64,000 nucleotides of DNA from the NCBI GenBank assembly GCA_963668115.1, contig OY764147.1, forward strand, positions 186,001 to 250,000. The letters run 5' to 3'. Below the pieces are notes generated by a model. That model saw only the letters and a program-made list of their open reading frames with translations. It ran no database searches and was not told where the DNA came from. This stretch comes from Plut-88900 sp963668115 (GTDB lineage Bacteria; Chloroflexota; Dehalococcoidia; Plut-88900). The position numbers were made by a program, and so were the translations under genes. Positions 16,842 through 25,538 of this stretch are shown here, one piece after another; positions within the stretch are counted from its first letter, which is position 1; each line of letters opens with the position of its first letter.

Positions 16842-17669
16842 TTAGGGGCGGCGGGGGAAGGGGAGCCTGGGGCGGAGGGCGCTCCAGGCCATGGCTACGA
16901 TGAAGAGGGCAGCGGCGAAGAGGACTATGGTGGCACCGGAGGATACGTCGACCCAGTAGCTGATATATATGCCGAAGAAGCCGCATAAGGTGCCGATGGC
17001 GGTGGAGAGGAGGAGCATGTGGGAGAACTTGTTGGTGATGAGTCGGGCGACGACGGGGGGGATGACGATGGCGGCGGCGATCATGGTGACGCCGAGGACC
17101 TGCATGGATACGACGATGACGCCGGCGAGAACGAGGGAGAAGGCAGTGTCGACCCAGGGTGTGGGGACGCCGTAGAAGCGGGCGACCTCTGGGTCGAAGG
17201 TGGTGAAGAGGATTAGCTTGTAGCCGACGAGGACGAGAAGGGTCGTGCCAAGGGAGACGGCGATGAGGGCTATGAGGTCGCCGCGTTGGACGCCGAGGAT
17301 ATCGCCGATGAGGGCGGCTTCGAAGCTGCGGGTGAAGGTGCGCTGGGTGCTGATGATGGCGATGCCGAGGGCGAAGCTGGCTGTGGTTATGATGCCTATA
17401 GCGGCGTCGGCGCCTATGACGCGTTTCCGGGTCGTCAGGGAGATGAGGAGGGCGGAGAGGAAACCCCAGAGGCTTGCGCCGACGAAGAAGTTGATAGACA
17501 TAATGTAACTGACGACGGCGCCGCCGAAGACGGCGTGGGACAGGCCGTGGCCGATGTAGGCCATGCCGCGGAGGACGATGTAGACGCCGATGAGGCCGCA
17601 GAGGCCACCGGCGAGGGTGGCCGCTACCAGGCCCTTAATGAAGAATTCAAACTGGAAGGGTTCAAGCAT
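16842..17669 (-). CDS. metal ABC transporter permease (ZnuB/TroC family)
   Basis: This 275-aa membrane protein has about eight hydrophobic helices and the family's conserved opening region (GLVAATLAGGLCGLIGVYIVLRGMAYIGHGLSHAVFGG). It forms the channel of a cluster-9 importer for zinc or manganese. It overlaps the ATP-binding subunit by 8 bp, so the two are translationally coupled. The order on the minus strand is binding protein, ATPase, permease. No Zur or DtxR-type regulator gene is nearby. Confidence 0.93.
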   Translation of the reverse strand: MLEPFQFEFFIKGLVAATLAGGLCGLIGVYIVLRGMAYIGHGLSHAVFGGAVVSYIMSINFFVGASLWGFLSALLISLTTRKRVIGADAAIGIITTASFALGIAIISTQRTFTRSFEAALIGDILGVQRGDLIALIAVSLGTTLLVLVGYKLILFTTFDPEVARFYGVPTPWVDTAFSLVLAGVIVVSMQVLGVTMIAAAIVIPPVVARLITNKFSHMLLLSTAIGTLCGFFGIYISYWVDVSSGATIVLFAAALFIVAMAWSALRPRLPFPRRP

Positions 17670-18525
17670 CGGGGGTGGGGGTGGGGAGGTGGGGTTCTTT
17701 CATGGTGTGCTCTTCCGTGGTGGCGCCGTAGGCGTGGGGGCGTTCGGCGACGAGGGTGAGGCCCTGGTGTCGGATGACGGGCATGTCGGCGCCGTAGGTG
17801 CGGCTGAGGATGTCGGGGGTGAAGACCTCGGAGGGAGGGCCCTGGGCGACGATGCCGCCATTGAGGCAGACGACGCGGGGTAGGTGGGCGGCGACGGAGT
17901 TGATCTCATGGGTGGTCATGAGGATAGTTACGCCCTGGTGGTTGAGCTCGTGGAGGAGGTGCATGACCTCGTCACGGGTCTTGATGTCGACGCCGGCGGC
18001 GGGTTCGTCGAGGAGGAGGAGCCTGGGGTTGCTGATGAGGGCTCGGGCTAGGAAGGCGCGTTGCTGCTCGCCGCCAGAGAGCTGCCTGATGTGCCTACCG
18101 GCGAGGTGGAGGATGCCGAGTCGGGACATGATTTCTTCGGCGTGGCCGACCTGTCGGGGGGAGTGCCAGGGGAGGAGGGGTTTGCGCATGGAAGCGCCCA
18201 TGAGCACGACTTCGCGGACGGTGACGGGGAAGTCCCAGTTGATGGTCTCCAGCTGGGGGACGTAGCCGACGCTAGGGCGTCTCGGGCCAAGGGGGACGCC
18301 GTCGATCAGGACATTGCCAGAGAAGAGTCGGACTGCGCCGAGGATGACTCGGAGGACGGTGCTCTTGCCGGTACCGCTGGGGCCGAGGAAGCCGACGAAG
18401 TCGCCGGGCATGATCCGGAGGTCCATCCCGGAGAGGACGGGCTGACCGTCGTAGCCGCAGGTCACGTTGTCCAGAGCCACGATGGGTGTGCCGGAAGCAG
18501 GGCGTGGGGCGCCGGGGTGAAGCAA
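17662..18525 (-). CDS. metal ABC transporter ATP-binding protein (ZnuC/MntB family)
   Basis: This 287-aa ATPase has Walker A GPSGTGKST (about residue 50), signature LSGGEQQRAFLARAL (about 155), Walker B LLLLDEPAAGVD and the H-loop TTHEIN. It powers the permease encoded 8 bp inside its 3' end. The C-terminal tail after about residue 245 is short and variable. The gene starts 8 bp after the binding-protein stop. Metal specificity, zinc or manganese, cannot be decided from this subunit. Confidence 0.93.
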   Translation of the reverse strand: MLHPGAPRPASGTPIVALDNVTCGYDGQPVLSGMDLRIMPGDFVGFLGPSGTGKSTVLRVILGAVRLFSGNVLIDGVPLGPRRPSVGYVPQLETINWDFPVTVREVVLMGASMRKPLLPWHSPRQVGHAEEIMSRLGILHLAGRHIRQLSGGEQQRAFLARALISNPRLLLLDEPAAGVDIKTRDEVMHLLHELNHQGVTILMTTHEINSVAAHLPRVVCLNGGIVAQGPPSEVFTPDILSRTYGADMPVIRHQGLTLVAERPHAYGATTEEHTMKEPHLPTPTPDA

Positions 18526-18533
18526 GCAGCCTC

Positions 18534-19565
18534 CTATTGGGGGTAGACAGCAGTGGAAGGGCCTTCGTAGACGGGGGACGGGTCCAAGTCGTGGAAGGGT
18601 AGCACGTCGCCGCCGAGGGCTCCAACCATGACGGTCATGTTCTGAATCATGAGGCCGAGATAGGAGTGGTCGGGGTCTCCGGGGGCGCCGGGGAGGTCGT
18701 CGTCGGCGAGTTCGTTGCTGTATCGGGCGCCGGACTCCCGGGCGATCTGTTCAAGGGCGTCGCTGGGGAAGACCTCGGAGCCGAATACGGCGGGTATATC
18801 GAGGTCCCGGATGTGGAGGATTATGCGGCCCATCTCCTGGGGCGAGGGATCGCTGAAGTCGGAGGGCTGGATGGCGCCGATGACCTTGAAGCCGTAGGTG
18901 CGGGCGAAGTAGGCCCAGGAGTCGTGGTAGGTGAGGAGGCGACGGTTGTCGGGGGGGATGGTCTCGACGGCCTGCCGGATGGCAGTGTCAAGGTCATCTA
19001 TGCGGGTGGTGAAGGCGGCGAGATTGGCGTCGTAGTAGGTCTCGTTGGAGGGGTCCAAGTCTACGAGGGCATCGCGGGAGAGCTGGGCGTAGCGGAGGGC
19101 GAGGGTGGGGTCGGGCCATAGGTGGGGGTTTGGGTGGCCTTCGGACTCGGGGAAGGAGAAGTCGAAGGCCCACCGGTCGGGGGAGATGGTGTTGTCGCCG
19201 AGGAGGAGGACGGGAGTGTCGTCCTTCTTCGCGCTGTCGGCGAGGTTGAGGGTGGGTTCTTCGAGGAAGAGGCCGTTGGCGATGATGAGGTCGGCCTGGG
19301 CGAGGGTGACGGCGACGGACGGAGAGGGCGCAAAGGTGTGGGAATTGGTGCCCTCGGGAACGATGCCCTGGAGGCGGATGCGGTCCCCGCCGATGTTCTC
19401 GACGATGCTGGTGATGGGTGCGACAGTGGTGACGACGTTGAGCCGGGGGGAGCCGGGGGGAGGGGTGGGGGTGGAGGCGCAGGCGAAGATGAGGAATGGG
19501 AGGATGGCGAGGGCGGATATGGGTGCGAAGAGTCTCGGCGTACGGTGGGTTGCTTGATGCGACAT
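18534..19565 (-). CDS. metal ABC transporter substrate-binding lipoprotein (ZnuA/TroA family)
   Basis: This 343-aa protein has a lipoprotein signal (FLIFAC, Cys about 29), then VVTTVAPITSIVENIGGDR, the family start. Candidate metal ligands are His in GTNSHTFAPSP (about 75), His in NPHLWPDP (about 144), His in LLTYHDSWAYFAR (about 210), and an acidic residue (FGSEVFPSDA, about 275). The ZnuA-type His-rich loop is absent; a short HPNPH stretch occurs instead. It is the first gene of the three-gene importer operon. TTGCGA occurs twice, 11 bp apart, just upstream of the start (19574-19590); a regulator site there is only a guess. Confidence 0.92.
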   Translation of the reverse strand: MSHQATHRTPRLFAPISALAILPFLIFACASTPTPPPGSPRLNVVTTVAPITSIVENIGGDRIRLQGIVPEGTNSHTFAPSPSVAVTLAQADLIIANGLFLEEPTLNLADSAKKDDTPVLLLGDNTISPDRWAFDFSFPESEGHPNPHLWPDPTLALRYAQLSRDALVDLDPSNETYYDANLAAFTTRIDDLDTAIRQAVETIPPDNRRLLTYHDSWAYFARTYGFKVIGAIQPSDFSDPSPQEMGRIILHIRDLDIPAVFGSEVFPSDALEQIARESGARYSNELADDDLPGAPGDPDHSYLGLMIQNMTVMVGALGGDVLPFHDLDPSPVYEGPSTAVYPQ

Positions 19566-19721
19566 ATTGCTGTTGCGAATGGTTGCGAGAGTGAATGGTA
19601 GCCATGGGGGTGTCGGGTGTCAAATGGGGGGTGCCTCTCCCTGCCACCCAGGGATGAATTGGAGTCCCGCCCACCCGCCCGGTTTTGCTTATACGTATTT
19701 CTCAAGGGTAAGAGGTTCGGG

Positions 19722-19730
19722 TGATATAAT
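19722..19730 (+). promoter_or_regulatory. extended -10 promoter TGATATAAT
   Basis: TGA precedes a perfect TATAAT that ends 41 nt before the ATG at 19771. It overlaps an in-frame ATG at 19729, so that codon is unlikely to be the start of the ParA-like gene. Confidence 0.6.
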
Positions 19731-19770
19731 GGTAAACGAACATCTCCGGTGCGGGGACTTATCTCAGACC

Positions 19771-20700
19771 ATGACCAAAGTAGTTTCGTTCATAAACTAT
19801 AAAGGGGGAGTAGGGAAGACGACGACTACCTATCACGTAGGATGCTCTTTGGTTCAACACTACGGTCAGAGGGTTCTGATGATAGACATTGATCCTCAGA
19901 CGAATTTGACTTTTCTGTGTGCAGAGATTGAGAAGTGGGGGCGACGAAAGAGAAACAGGACAACTATTAAGAATCTGTATGACCGATATGTGTCCAAACA
20001 GCCGCTCGAAGTAAATAGGTTCATTTGGCATGATGCGGTTAGCGTAGGGAGACATCCGATAACAGGGCTGGACTTGATTCCATGCGATATCGACCTCCTT
20101 GGCGAGGATGTAGGGGGAGGACAAGTCATTGGGACGTTTTCCACCGCACAAGCCCTTAAAAAGAATGCCCAGCGGTATGTGCGTGAGTTGTCATTTCTGA
20201 AGGCGGTTATTAGAGAAACCGAAGAGATGTACGACTGGATTCTCATAGACTGCCCCCCAAACTTGTACTTGATGACTCAGAACGCCCTACATGCAAGCGA
20301 CTATTACGTTGTAACAGCTATTCCAGACCATTTATCAACAATCGGTTTGAACATCTTGACGGAGAAGGTTCGTAAAATAGGCGAGAACATGTCGGCGGCC
20401 TACACGTTTGCAGGGAGAGAAGAGATCCGATACATAGCAGAATTGGGAGCTATAGTGTTCGTCAAAGTTCGGATAGGTGGTGACATGATAACCACTACTC
20501 ACCAAGACACAATGAACGCTATCCGCGAGCGTTATGGCACCGAAGTGGTTACCACTTATACTAACGATTTGATTGGCTATAGCGAGGCAGCCCAGAACAG
20601 GGTTCCTGTGTGGGAACACAACTCACAGAATGCCCGTAGAGCCACTCAAAAGAATCAATATCCTGAAATTGCCTATTCGCTGATGAATAGGCTCTCGTGA
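19771..20700 (+). CDS. ParA/Soj-family ATPase
   Basis: This 309-aa protein has the deviant Walker A motif NYKGGVGKTTT (about residues 10-20), the Walker A' segment MIDIDPQTNLTFL, and Walker B ILIDCPPNLYLMT (about 155). ParA ATPases form nucleotide-dependent dimers on DNA and position plasmids, chromosomes or large complexes. The body carries family-specific additions (EIEKWGRRKRNR; a C-terminal QNARRATQKNQYPEIAYSL). No ParB gene or parS repeats are seen. By eye the gene is clearly richer in A/T than its neighbours, suggesting transfer. Its stop is followed closely by a partner gene with a SAP-like motif. Confidence 0.9.
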   Translation: MTKVVSFINYKGGVGKTTTTYHVGCSLVQHYGQRVLMIDIDPQTNLTFLCAEIEKWGRRKRNRTTIKNLYDRYVSKQPLEVNRFIWHDAVSVGRHPITGLDLIPCDIDLLGEDVGGGQVIGTFSTAQALKKNAQRYVRELSFLKAVIRETEEMYDWILIDCPPNLYLMTQNALHASDYYVVTAIPDHLSTIGLNILTEKVRKIGENMSAAYTFAGREEIRYIAELGAIVFVKVRIGGDMITTTHQDTMNAIRERYGTEVVTTYTNDLIGYSEAAQNRVPVWEHNSQNARRATQKNQYPEIAYSLMNRLS

Positions 20701-20717
20701 CGGTTGAGGAGACAGAC

Positions 20718-21299
20718 ATGGAACGTGTCAACGGCTATTCAGTAGAGACTCTGTTCAAGGGGTTGAGGAATTTGCTGGCCTCACTTCCGAGTGAAGAAGA
20801 ACAACGAGAGCTTCTTCAGACATTGAGTGAGACACGGGATTTCTTGGATGAAATGAAAGGTTTGATAGAGGCTTTCCCTACTATCGAATCGAGTCGGGAG
20901 TTGTCTCAAGGGATGTCACGCTTAGATATTCTGGCTGACCGGGCGTCGAATCATGGCCCATTGAGAAAGCTGATGGGACTAAAAGGGTCGAATATCAGTA
21001 GGCAAAAGAGCGTAAATGGCGAATTGGATGTGCTGTCCCGCGCTCTAAAGCTAGAGGACCTGTTAAAGCAAGCTGACAGTTCTGAGGTAATCGGATTGCT
21101 GGAAAGGTCGGGGGAACCGGTCTCGGTGTTGATCGAAGTAGCAAGACACTTGGGGTTGCGGACTCGCAAGAAAGAGCGCAAGGCTGAACTGATCAATCGA
21201 ATCGAGTCTCGTATAACGAATCAACGTGGATACGACATACTCAGAGGGACGCCTTCCCATGCCGGTGAAAAGGAAGCTTTATCCACAGCAGTTGGGTAA
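20718..21299 (+). CDS. ParA-associated protein with C-terminal SAP-like motif
   Basis: From the ATG at 20718 (GAGGAG 6 nt upstream) the protein is 193 aa; a GTG at 20697 overlapping the ParA stop is an alternative. The N-terminal two-thirds is helical and charged, with no recognised domain. Residues about 136-166 (SVLIEVARHLGLRTRKKERK then AELINRIESRI) fit the helix-extended-helix pattern of SAP DNA-binding motifs. I infer a DNA-binding partner of the upstream ATPase. The gene shares the A/T-rich composition of ParA. I do not recognise the full-length family. Confidence 0.7.
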   Translation: MERVNGYSVETLFKGLRNLLASLPSEEEQRELLQTLSETRDFLDEMKGLIEAFPTIESSRELSQGMSRLDILADRASNHGPLRKLMGLKGSNISRQKSVNGELDVLSRALKLEDLLKQADSSEVIGLLERSGEPVSVLIEVARHLGLRTRKKERKAELINRIESRITNQRGYDILRGTPSHAGEKEALSTAVG

Positions 21300-21422
21300 C
21301 TTTAGCGTCCGTCAGTTAGCAACGACTTCAGCCTTGCCCATTTCCTGTCTATAGCCAATATCCTATGTCGGCTTCCAGCAAGGCCTACGCTCGACTCTAC
21401 AGCCCTGTATGAACTCATGGCG

Positions 21423-21431
21423 TGGTAGAAT
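21423..21431 (+). promoter_or_regulatory. extended -10 promoter TGGTAGAAT
   Basis: TGG precedes TAGAAT, ending 56 nt before the ATG at 21487. It lies before the alternative TTG start at 21439, which is too close to the expected transcription start. Confidence 0.5.
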
Positions 21432-21486
21432 TTGAGGGTTGTTTCGCCCTAGTACGACGGATGCGAAATTTAGCGAGGTTTATCAG

Positions 21487-23745
21487 ATGACGACGACCGC
21501 AGAGCCGGAATACAAAGTCATAGGTACGAGGCCCATTCGGCACGACGGGGTGGACAAGGTTATCGGGAGGGCGATGTACGGGGCGGACCTGAAGCTGCCG
21601 GGGATGCTGTACGGGAAGGTGCTGAGGAGCCCTCATCCCCACGCCCGGATTATTTCGATTGACACGTCGAAGGCCGAGGCGCATCCGGACGTTCGTGCGG
21701 TGGCGACGTCGGCGGACCTGCCGGACCCGGGCCTGGTGACCCGGGAGAACGTGTTTCCGAAGCCGGTTTCGGACAACATACTGGCCCGGGGGAAGGCGCT
21801 GTACAAGGGGCACCCGGTGGCGGCGGTGGCGGCAACGAGCGCGCTGGCGGCGGAAGAGGCGCTGGCTCTGATAGAGGTGGAATACGAACAACTTCCGTGG
21901 GTAACGAACGTGGAAGAGGCTTTGAAGGCGGACGCTCCGGTTCTCCATGAACACTGGCCGAAGAACGGAACCGGCCAAGATGGCATCGACGGGCCGAACG
22001 TGGCGGACCACGTCCAGCACGCATTCGGTGACCTAGAGAAAGGCTTCGCGGAGGCGGACGTAGTCATCGAGCGCGAGTACAAGAACAAGTCGGTACACCA
22101 GGGATACATCGAGCCTCAGAATGCGACGGCATCGTGGTCGGCGGACGGTCGGGTGACGATCTGGTGCAGCAGTCAGGGGCACTTCCTGATCCAGTCGCAG
22201 GTAGCGCAAATTCTCGGGCTTCCACTATCGCAGATCAAGATAGTGCCGATGGAGATCGGCGGGGGATTCGGGGGTAAGCTGAGCGCGTACCTGGAGCCGG
22301 TGGCGGCGGTGCTTTCGAAGAAGTCGGGGCACCCGGTACAGATGACGATGAGTCGGGCGGAAGTATTCGAGAGCACGGGCCCAAGCTGCGGCGGGAATGT
22401 TTCGTTGAGGCTGGGCTTTACGAAAGAGGGTCGGATAACGGCGGCCAAGGCGACGTATATGTTCGAGGCGGGGGCGTTTCCCGGGGCACCGCTGGCTGCT
22501 GCTGCGGCGGCGATTTTTTCGCCGTACTACATCGAGAACCTGCTGGTGGACGCCTACGACATTGTAGACAACAAGCCGAAGACGGCGGCGTATCGGGCGC
22601 CGGGGGCACCGAACGTTGTGTGGGCGGTGGAGAACCTGATGGACGAGATATCGGAGCAGCTGGCGATGGACCCGATGGAGCTACGGCTGCTGAACGTGGC
22701 GACGGAAGGGACCCGTAGGGCGGACGGAGTGAAGAACCTGGTGATCGGGGCGAAGGAGATCATGGAGGCGGTGATGGCCCACCCCCACTACAGCGAGCCG
22801 TTGGAGGGGGAGAACCGGGGCAGGGGGGTGAGCATGGGTTTCTGCCGTAACAACACGGGGCCTGCGTGTGCTATCGCCAACGTGCTGGCGGACGGCACGG
22901 TGAGCCTGGTGGAGGGGTCTGTGGATATTGGGGGGTCTCGGGCGTCGATTGCGCAGCAACTTGCGGAAGTGCTGGGGATACCGGTGACAGACGTGAACCC
23001 GAGCATTGGGGATACGGATGAGGTGGGGCAGACTTCTCCCACGGGAGGAAGTGGCGTCACTTACAAGTCGGGGATTGCGGCTTACGAAGCAGGGATGGAC
23101 GTTCGGAGACAGATGATTTCCAGGGCTGCGATATTGTGGGAGGTGGAGGAAGAGCAGGTGGAGTATGTCGATGGGTTGGTGCGGCACAAGTCGGACCCGG
23201 AACTGCGGCTGACGTTCAAGGAGATGGCGTCGAAGCTGGGTCAGACGGGCGGGCCAGTGGTGGGTCGGGGGAACGTGAGCCCGACGAGGTCGGGGGCTTC
23301 GTATGCGGCGAACATCATCGACGTGGAGGTAGACCCGGAGACGGGTAAGGTGGATATCCTGAAGTTCACGGCTTTCCAGGATGTCGGCAAGGCGATACAC
23401 CCAAGCTACGTGGAGGGTCAGATCCAGGGCGGCAGCACGCAGGGAGTCGGGTGGGCGTTGAGCGAAGAGTACTTCATGGGCGATGACGGCAAGATGGCGA
23501 ACTTCACGCTGCTGGACTACCGAATGCCGACGGCGCTGGATATGCCGATGATCGATCCGGTGATCGTGGAGAAGGGGAATCCGGGGCACCCGTTCGGGGT
23601 GAGGGGGGCGGGGGAGTCGAACATCGTGCCGGCGCTGGCGGCGCTGGCGAATGCGATCCACAAGGCGACGGGTGTGAGGTTCCGGGAGCTGCCGATGTCG
23701 CCGGGTGCGGTGTTGAAGGGGATCAAGGGGAAGAACGGGGGTTAG
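21487..23745 (+). CDS. xanthine dehydrogenase-family molybdopterin-binding subunit
   Basis: This 752-aa protein is a large catalytic subunit of a molybdenum hydroxylase. Visible are the N-terminal a/b hammerhead (DGVDKVIGRAMYGADLKLPG), the segment GGGFGGKLSAYLEP (about residue 255), AYRAPGAPNVVWAVE near 365, and the C-terminal MGAGE-type motif as VRGAGESNIVPA, with the Glu that is the expected active-site base. The loop AYRAPGA differs from the AYxCSFR of form I CO dehydrogenase, so CO oxidation is unlikely. The iron-sulfur and FAD subunits that normally accompany it are absent on both sides. A strong terminator follows 29 bp after the stop. Confidence 0.9.
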   Translation: MTTTAEPEYKVIGTRPIRHDGVDKVIGRAMYGADLKLPGMLYGKVLRSPHPHARIISIDTSKAEAHPDVRAVATSADLPDPGLVTRENVFPKPVSDNILARGKALYKGHPVAAVAATSALAAEEALALIEVEYEQLPWVTNVEEALKADAPVLHEHWPKNGTGQDGIDGPNVADHVQHAFGDLEKGFAEADVVIEREYKNKSVHQGYIEPQNATASWSADGRVTIWCSSQGHFLIQSQVAQILGLPLSQIKIVPMEIGGGFGGKLSAYLEPVAAVLSKKSGHPVQMTMSRAEVFESTGPSCGGNVSLRLGFTKEGRITAAKATYMFEAGAFPGAPLAAAAAAIFSPYYIENLLVDAYDIVDNKPKTAAYRAPGAPNVVWAVENLMDEISEQLAMDPMELRLLNVATEGTRRADGVKNLVIGAKEIMEAVMAHPHYSEPLEGENRGRGVSMGFCRNNTGPACAIANVLADGTVSLVEGSVDIGGSRASIAQQLAEVLGIPVTDVNPSIGDTDEVGQTSPTGGSGVTYKSGIAAYEAGMDVRRQMISRAAILWEVEEEQVEYVDGLVRHKSDPELRLTFKEMASKLGQTGGPVVGRGNVSPTRSGASYAANIIDVEVDPETGKVDILKFTAFQDVGKAIHPSYVEGQIQGGSTQGVGWALSEEYFMGDDGKMANFTLLDYRMPTALDMPMIDPVIVEKGNPGHPFGVRGAGESNIVPALAALANAIHKATGVRFRELPMSPGAVLKGIKGKNGG

Positions 23746-23773
23746 GTTTCGGGTTTCACATAGGGACGTTTAG

Positions 23774-23811
23774 GGGCGGATGCGTAACGCGCATCCGCCC
23801 TCTTATTTTTT
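23774..23811 (+). terminator. intrinsic terminator
   Basis: A perfect 11-bp stem GGGCGGATGCG/CGCATCCGCCC with loop TAACG is followed by a T-rich tail (TCTTATTTTTT). It closes the molybdopterin-subunit transcript. Confidence 0.92.
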
Positions 23812-23898
23812 GGGGCATTGATGGGCGCACGCGGCTGCTGGGATAAGGGAAGTACGGGACTTTCTTCAGGTGGATGCGAATGGTAGAGAGGGGCTTGA

Positions 23899-23924
23899 GA
23901 TCCCTCGCTGGGCCTCGGGATGAC
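23899..23924. repeat. short palindromic repeat, family A copy 2
   Basis: Arms ATCCC/GGGAT; compared with copy 1 (ATTCC/GGAAT) both sides of one base pair have changed, so the hairpin is preserved. Confidence 0.65.
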
Positions 23925-24084
23925 ATGAGGGGAAGTGGTTGGGGGTGGAGGTACGCGAGGAAAGGCAAGGGCGTGGTGCCCCCCGCTCGACCTTTCGACA
24001 GGGTTGGAGGTGAGAGGCGCCGTACCGGGGAAGGGGATGAATGTGGACGGTGGGGATGGATGCAGCGTGCGGGCTGGCGCTGGA

Positions 24085-24110
24085 GATTCCTCGCGGGGCA
24101 TCGGAATGGG
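24085..24110. repeat. short palindromic repeat, family A copy 3
   Basis: Arms ATTCC/GGAAT around TCGCGGGGCATC; very close to the copy at 7341. Confidence 0.65.
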
Positions 24111-24123
24111 ATAGGGGGAGGGG

Positions 24124-25524
24124 TTAGAGGGGTGGGTGTTGTTTGTGGAGGGGGTTGGACTGCTGGTAGGCGTAGGCGGCGTTGAGGACGGTGGGCTCGG
24201 CGAGGTGGCGTCCGGCGAGCTGGAGGCCGATGGGCAAGCCAGCGCTGTCAAAGCCACAGGGGACGGATATGGAAGGGCAGCCAGCCAGGTTGAAGACGAC
24301 GTGGGAGTCGCCGCGGGAGGCATCCAGGAGGGACATGGCATCGAATTCGGCGAGGGATACAGCGGTGCGGTTTGTGGCAGGGCCTGCTATGAGGTCCACA
24401 TGGTCGAAAACTTCGGCGACCTCTCTCTTCAGGCGGCTGCGCATACGCTGGGCCTGGACGTAGTCGCTGGCGGTGAAGAGGGCGCCGGCGAGGAGGAAGG
24501 ACTTGACTACTTCGCCGAACCGGTCCGGGCGGTCTTTGAAGTCATTCTGGAAGATGTTGTAGCCCTCGGCGATGTATATGGGGGCACCAGCGGCGCTGGT
24601 GTATTCGAGGTGAGGGATTTCGACGTCAATGACTTCGGCTCCCATTTCGGCGAGGTCGAGGATGGCCTTGTCTACGGCGGTGCTGGTGTCGCCTTGGACG
24701 GCATCGGGGTGGTGGTCGAAGTAGCTGCGGAGGATGCCAATCTTGAGGCCGCGTACGTCTCCGGTGAGGAGGGAACGGTAGTCGGGGACGGGGGCCTGGG
24801 AGGCGGTGGGATCACGGGGGTCGGCGCCGGCGACAGCCTTGAGCATAATGGCGGTGTCTTCGACGGTGCGGCACATGGGGCCGATGTTGTCCATTGTCCA
24901 GCTCAGGGGCATGACACCGGCGCGGCTGACCCTGCCGTAGGAGGGAAGGATGCCGGTGATGCCGTTCCATGATGCGGGGAAGCGGATGGAGCCACCGGTG
25001 TCGGAGCCGAGGGCGCCGAAGCAAAGTCCGGCGGAGACGCCGACGCCCGATCCACTGCTGGACCCGGCGGGGGCGTGGGCCGTGTTCCAGGGGTTTCGGG
25101 CCTCGGGGCCGTTGCTGGGCGGGCCCATCATGGCGAGCTCGCTCATGGTGAGCTTGCCGAGCATGGTTGTTCCGGCTTCTCGGAGGCGCTCGGTGACGGT
25201 GGCGTCGGAGTCGGGGATGCGGTCGTTGAATCCGAGGCTGCCATAGGTGGTGCGTATGCCCCTGGTGTCGCAGAGGTCTTTGAGGGCAATGGGGATGCCG
25301 TGGAGGGGGCCGCGGGAGTTGCCATCGGCGAGCTCACGGTCTGCGTTTTTGGCCTGCCGGAGGGCGTGGTCGGGGGTGGGGGTGAGGAAGGCGTGGAGGG
25401 TATCGTTGAGGGCGTCGATGCGGTCGATATGGGCCTGGGTCAGCTCGACGGAGGAGAGTTCACGGTTGTGAATGAGCCCGGAGGCCTCTTCGATGGTGAG
25501 ATAGTGAAGCTCGGTGGAAGGCAT
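24124..25524 (-). CDS. amidase signature family hydrolase
   Basis: This 466-aa enzyme has the amidase-signature catalytic triad: Lys in IALKDLCDTRG (about residue 82), Ser in AGSSSGSGVGVSAGLC (about 157), and the nucleophile Ser in SDTGGSIRFPASWNG (about 178-184). It hydrolyses a C-N amide bond in the cytoplasm. A GatA role in tRNA amidation is less likely because no GatB is near and the small gene 14 bp upstream looks like the small partner of catabolic amidases. It is the last gene of a three-gene operon with that partner and alanine dehydrogenase. Confidence 0.9.
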   Translation of the reverse strand: MPSTELHYLTIEEASGLIHNRELSSVELTQAHIDRIDALNDTLHAFLTPTPDHALRQAKNADRELADGNSRGPLHGIPIALKDLCDTRGIRTTYGSLGFNDRIPDSDATVTERLREAGTTMLGKLTMSELAMMGPPSNGPEARNPWNTAHAPAGSSSGSGVGVSAGLCFGALGSDTGGSIRFPASWNGITGILPSYGRVSRAGVMPLSWTMDNIGPMCRTVEDTAIMLKAVAGADPRDPTASQAPVPDYRSLLTGDVRGLKIGILRSYFDHHPDAVQGDTSTAVDKAILDLAEMGAEVIDVEIPHLEYTSAAGAPIYIAEGYNIFQNDFKDRPDRFGEVVKSFLLAGALFTASDYVQAQRMRSRLKREVAEVFDHVDLIAGPATNRTAVSLAEFDAMSLLDASRGDSHVVFNLAGCPSISVPCGFDSAGLPIGLQLAGRHLAEPTVLNAAYAYQQSNPLHKQHPPL

Positions 25525-25538
25525 GGGGGCAAGACTCC

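Larger units (their letters stand above)
23812..24123. other. gene-free stretch with two family A repeats
   Basis: This stretch holds the palindromic repeats at 23899-23924 and 24085-24110. Between them I see no gene or RNA signature. Confidence 0.6.

Noticed and set aside
21300..21422. Attachment site or tRNA fragment at the end of the ParA module
   Set aside because: No tRNA-like sequence or direct repeat matching the other side of the module could be found by eye.
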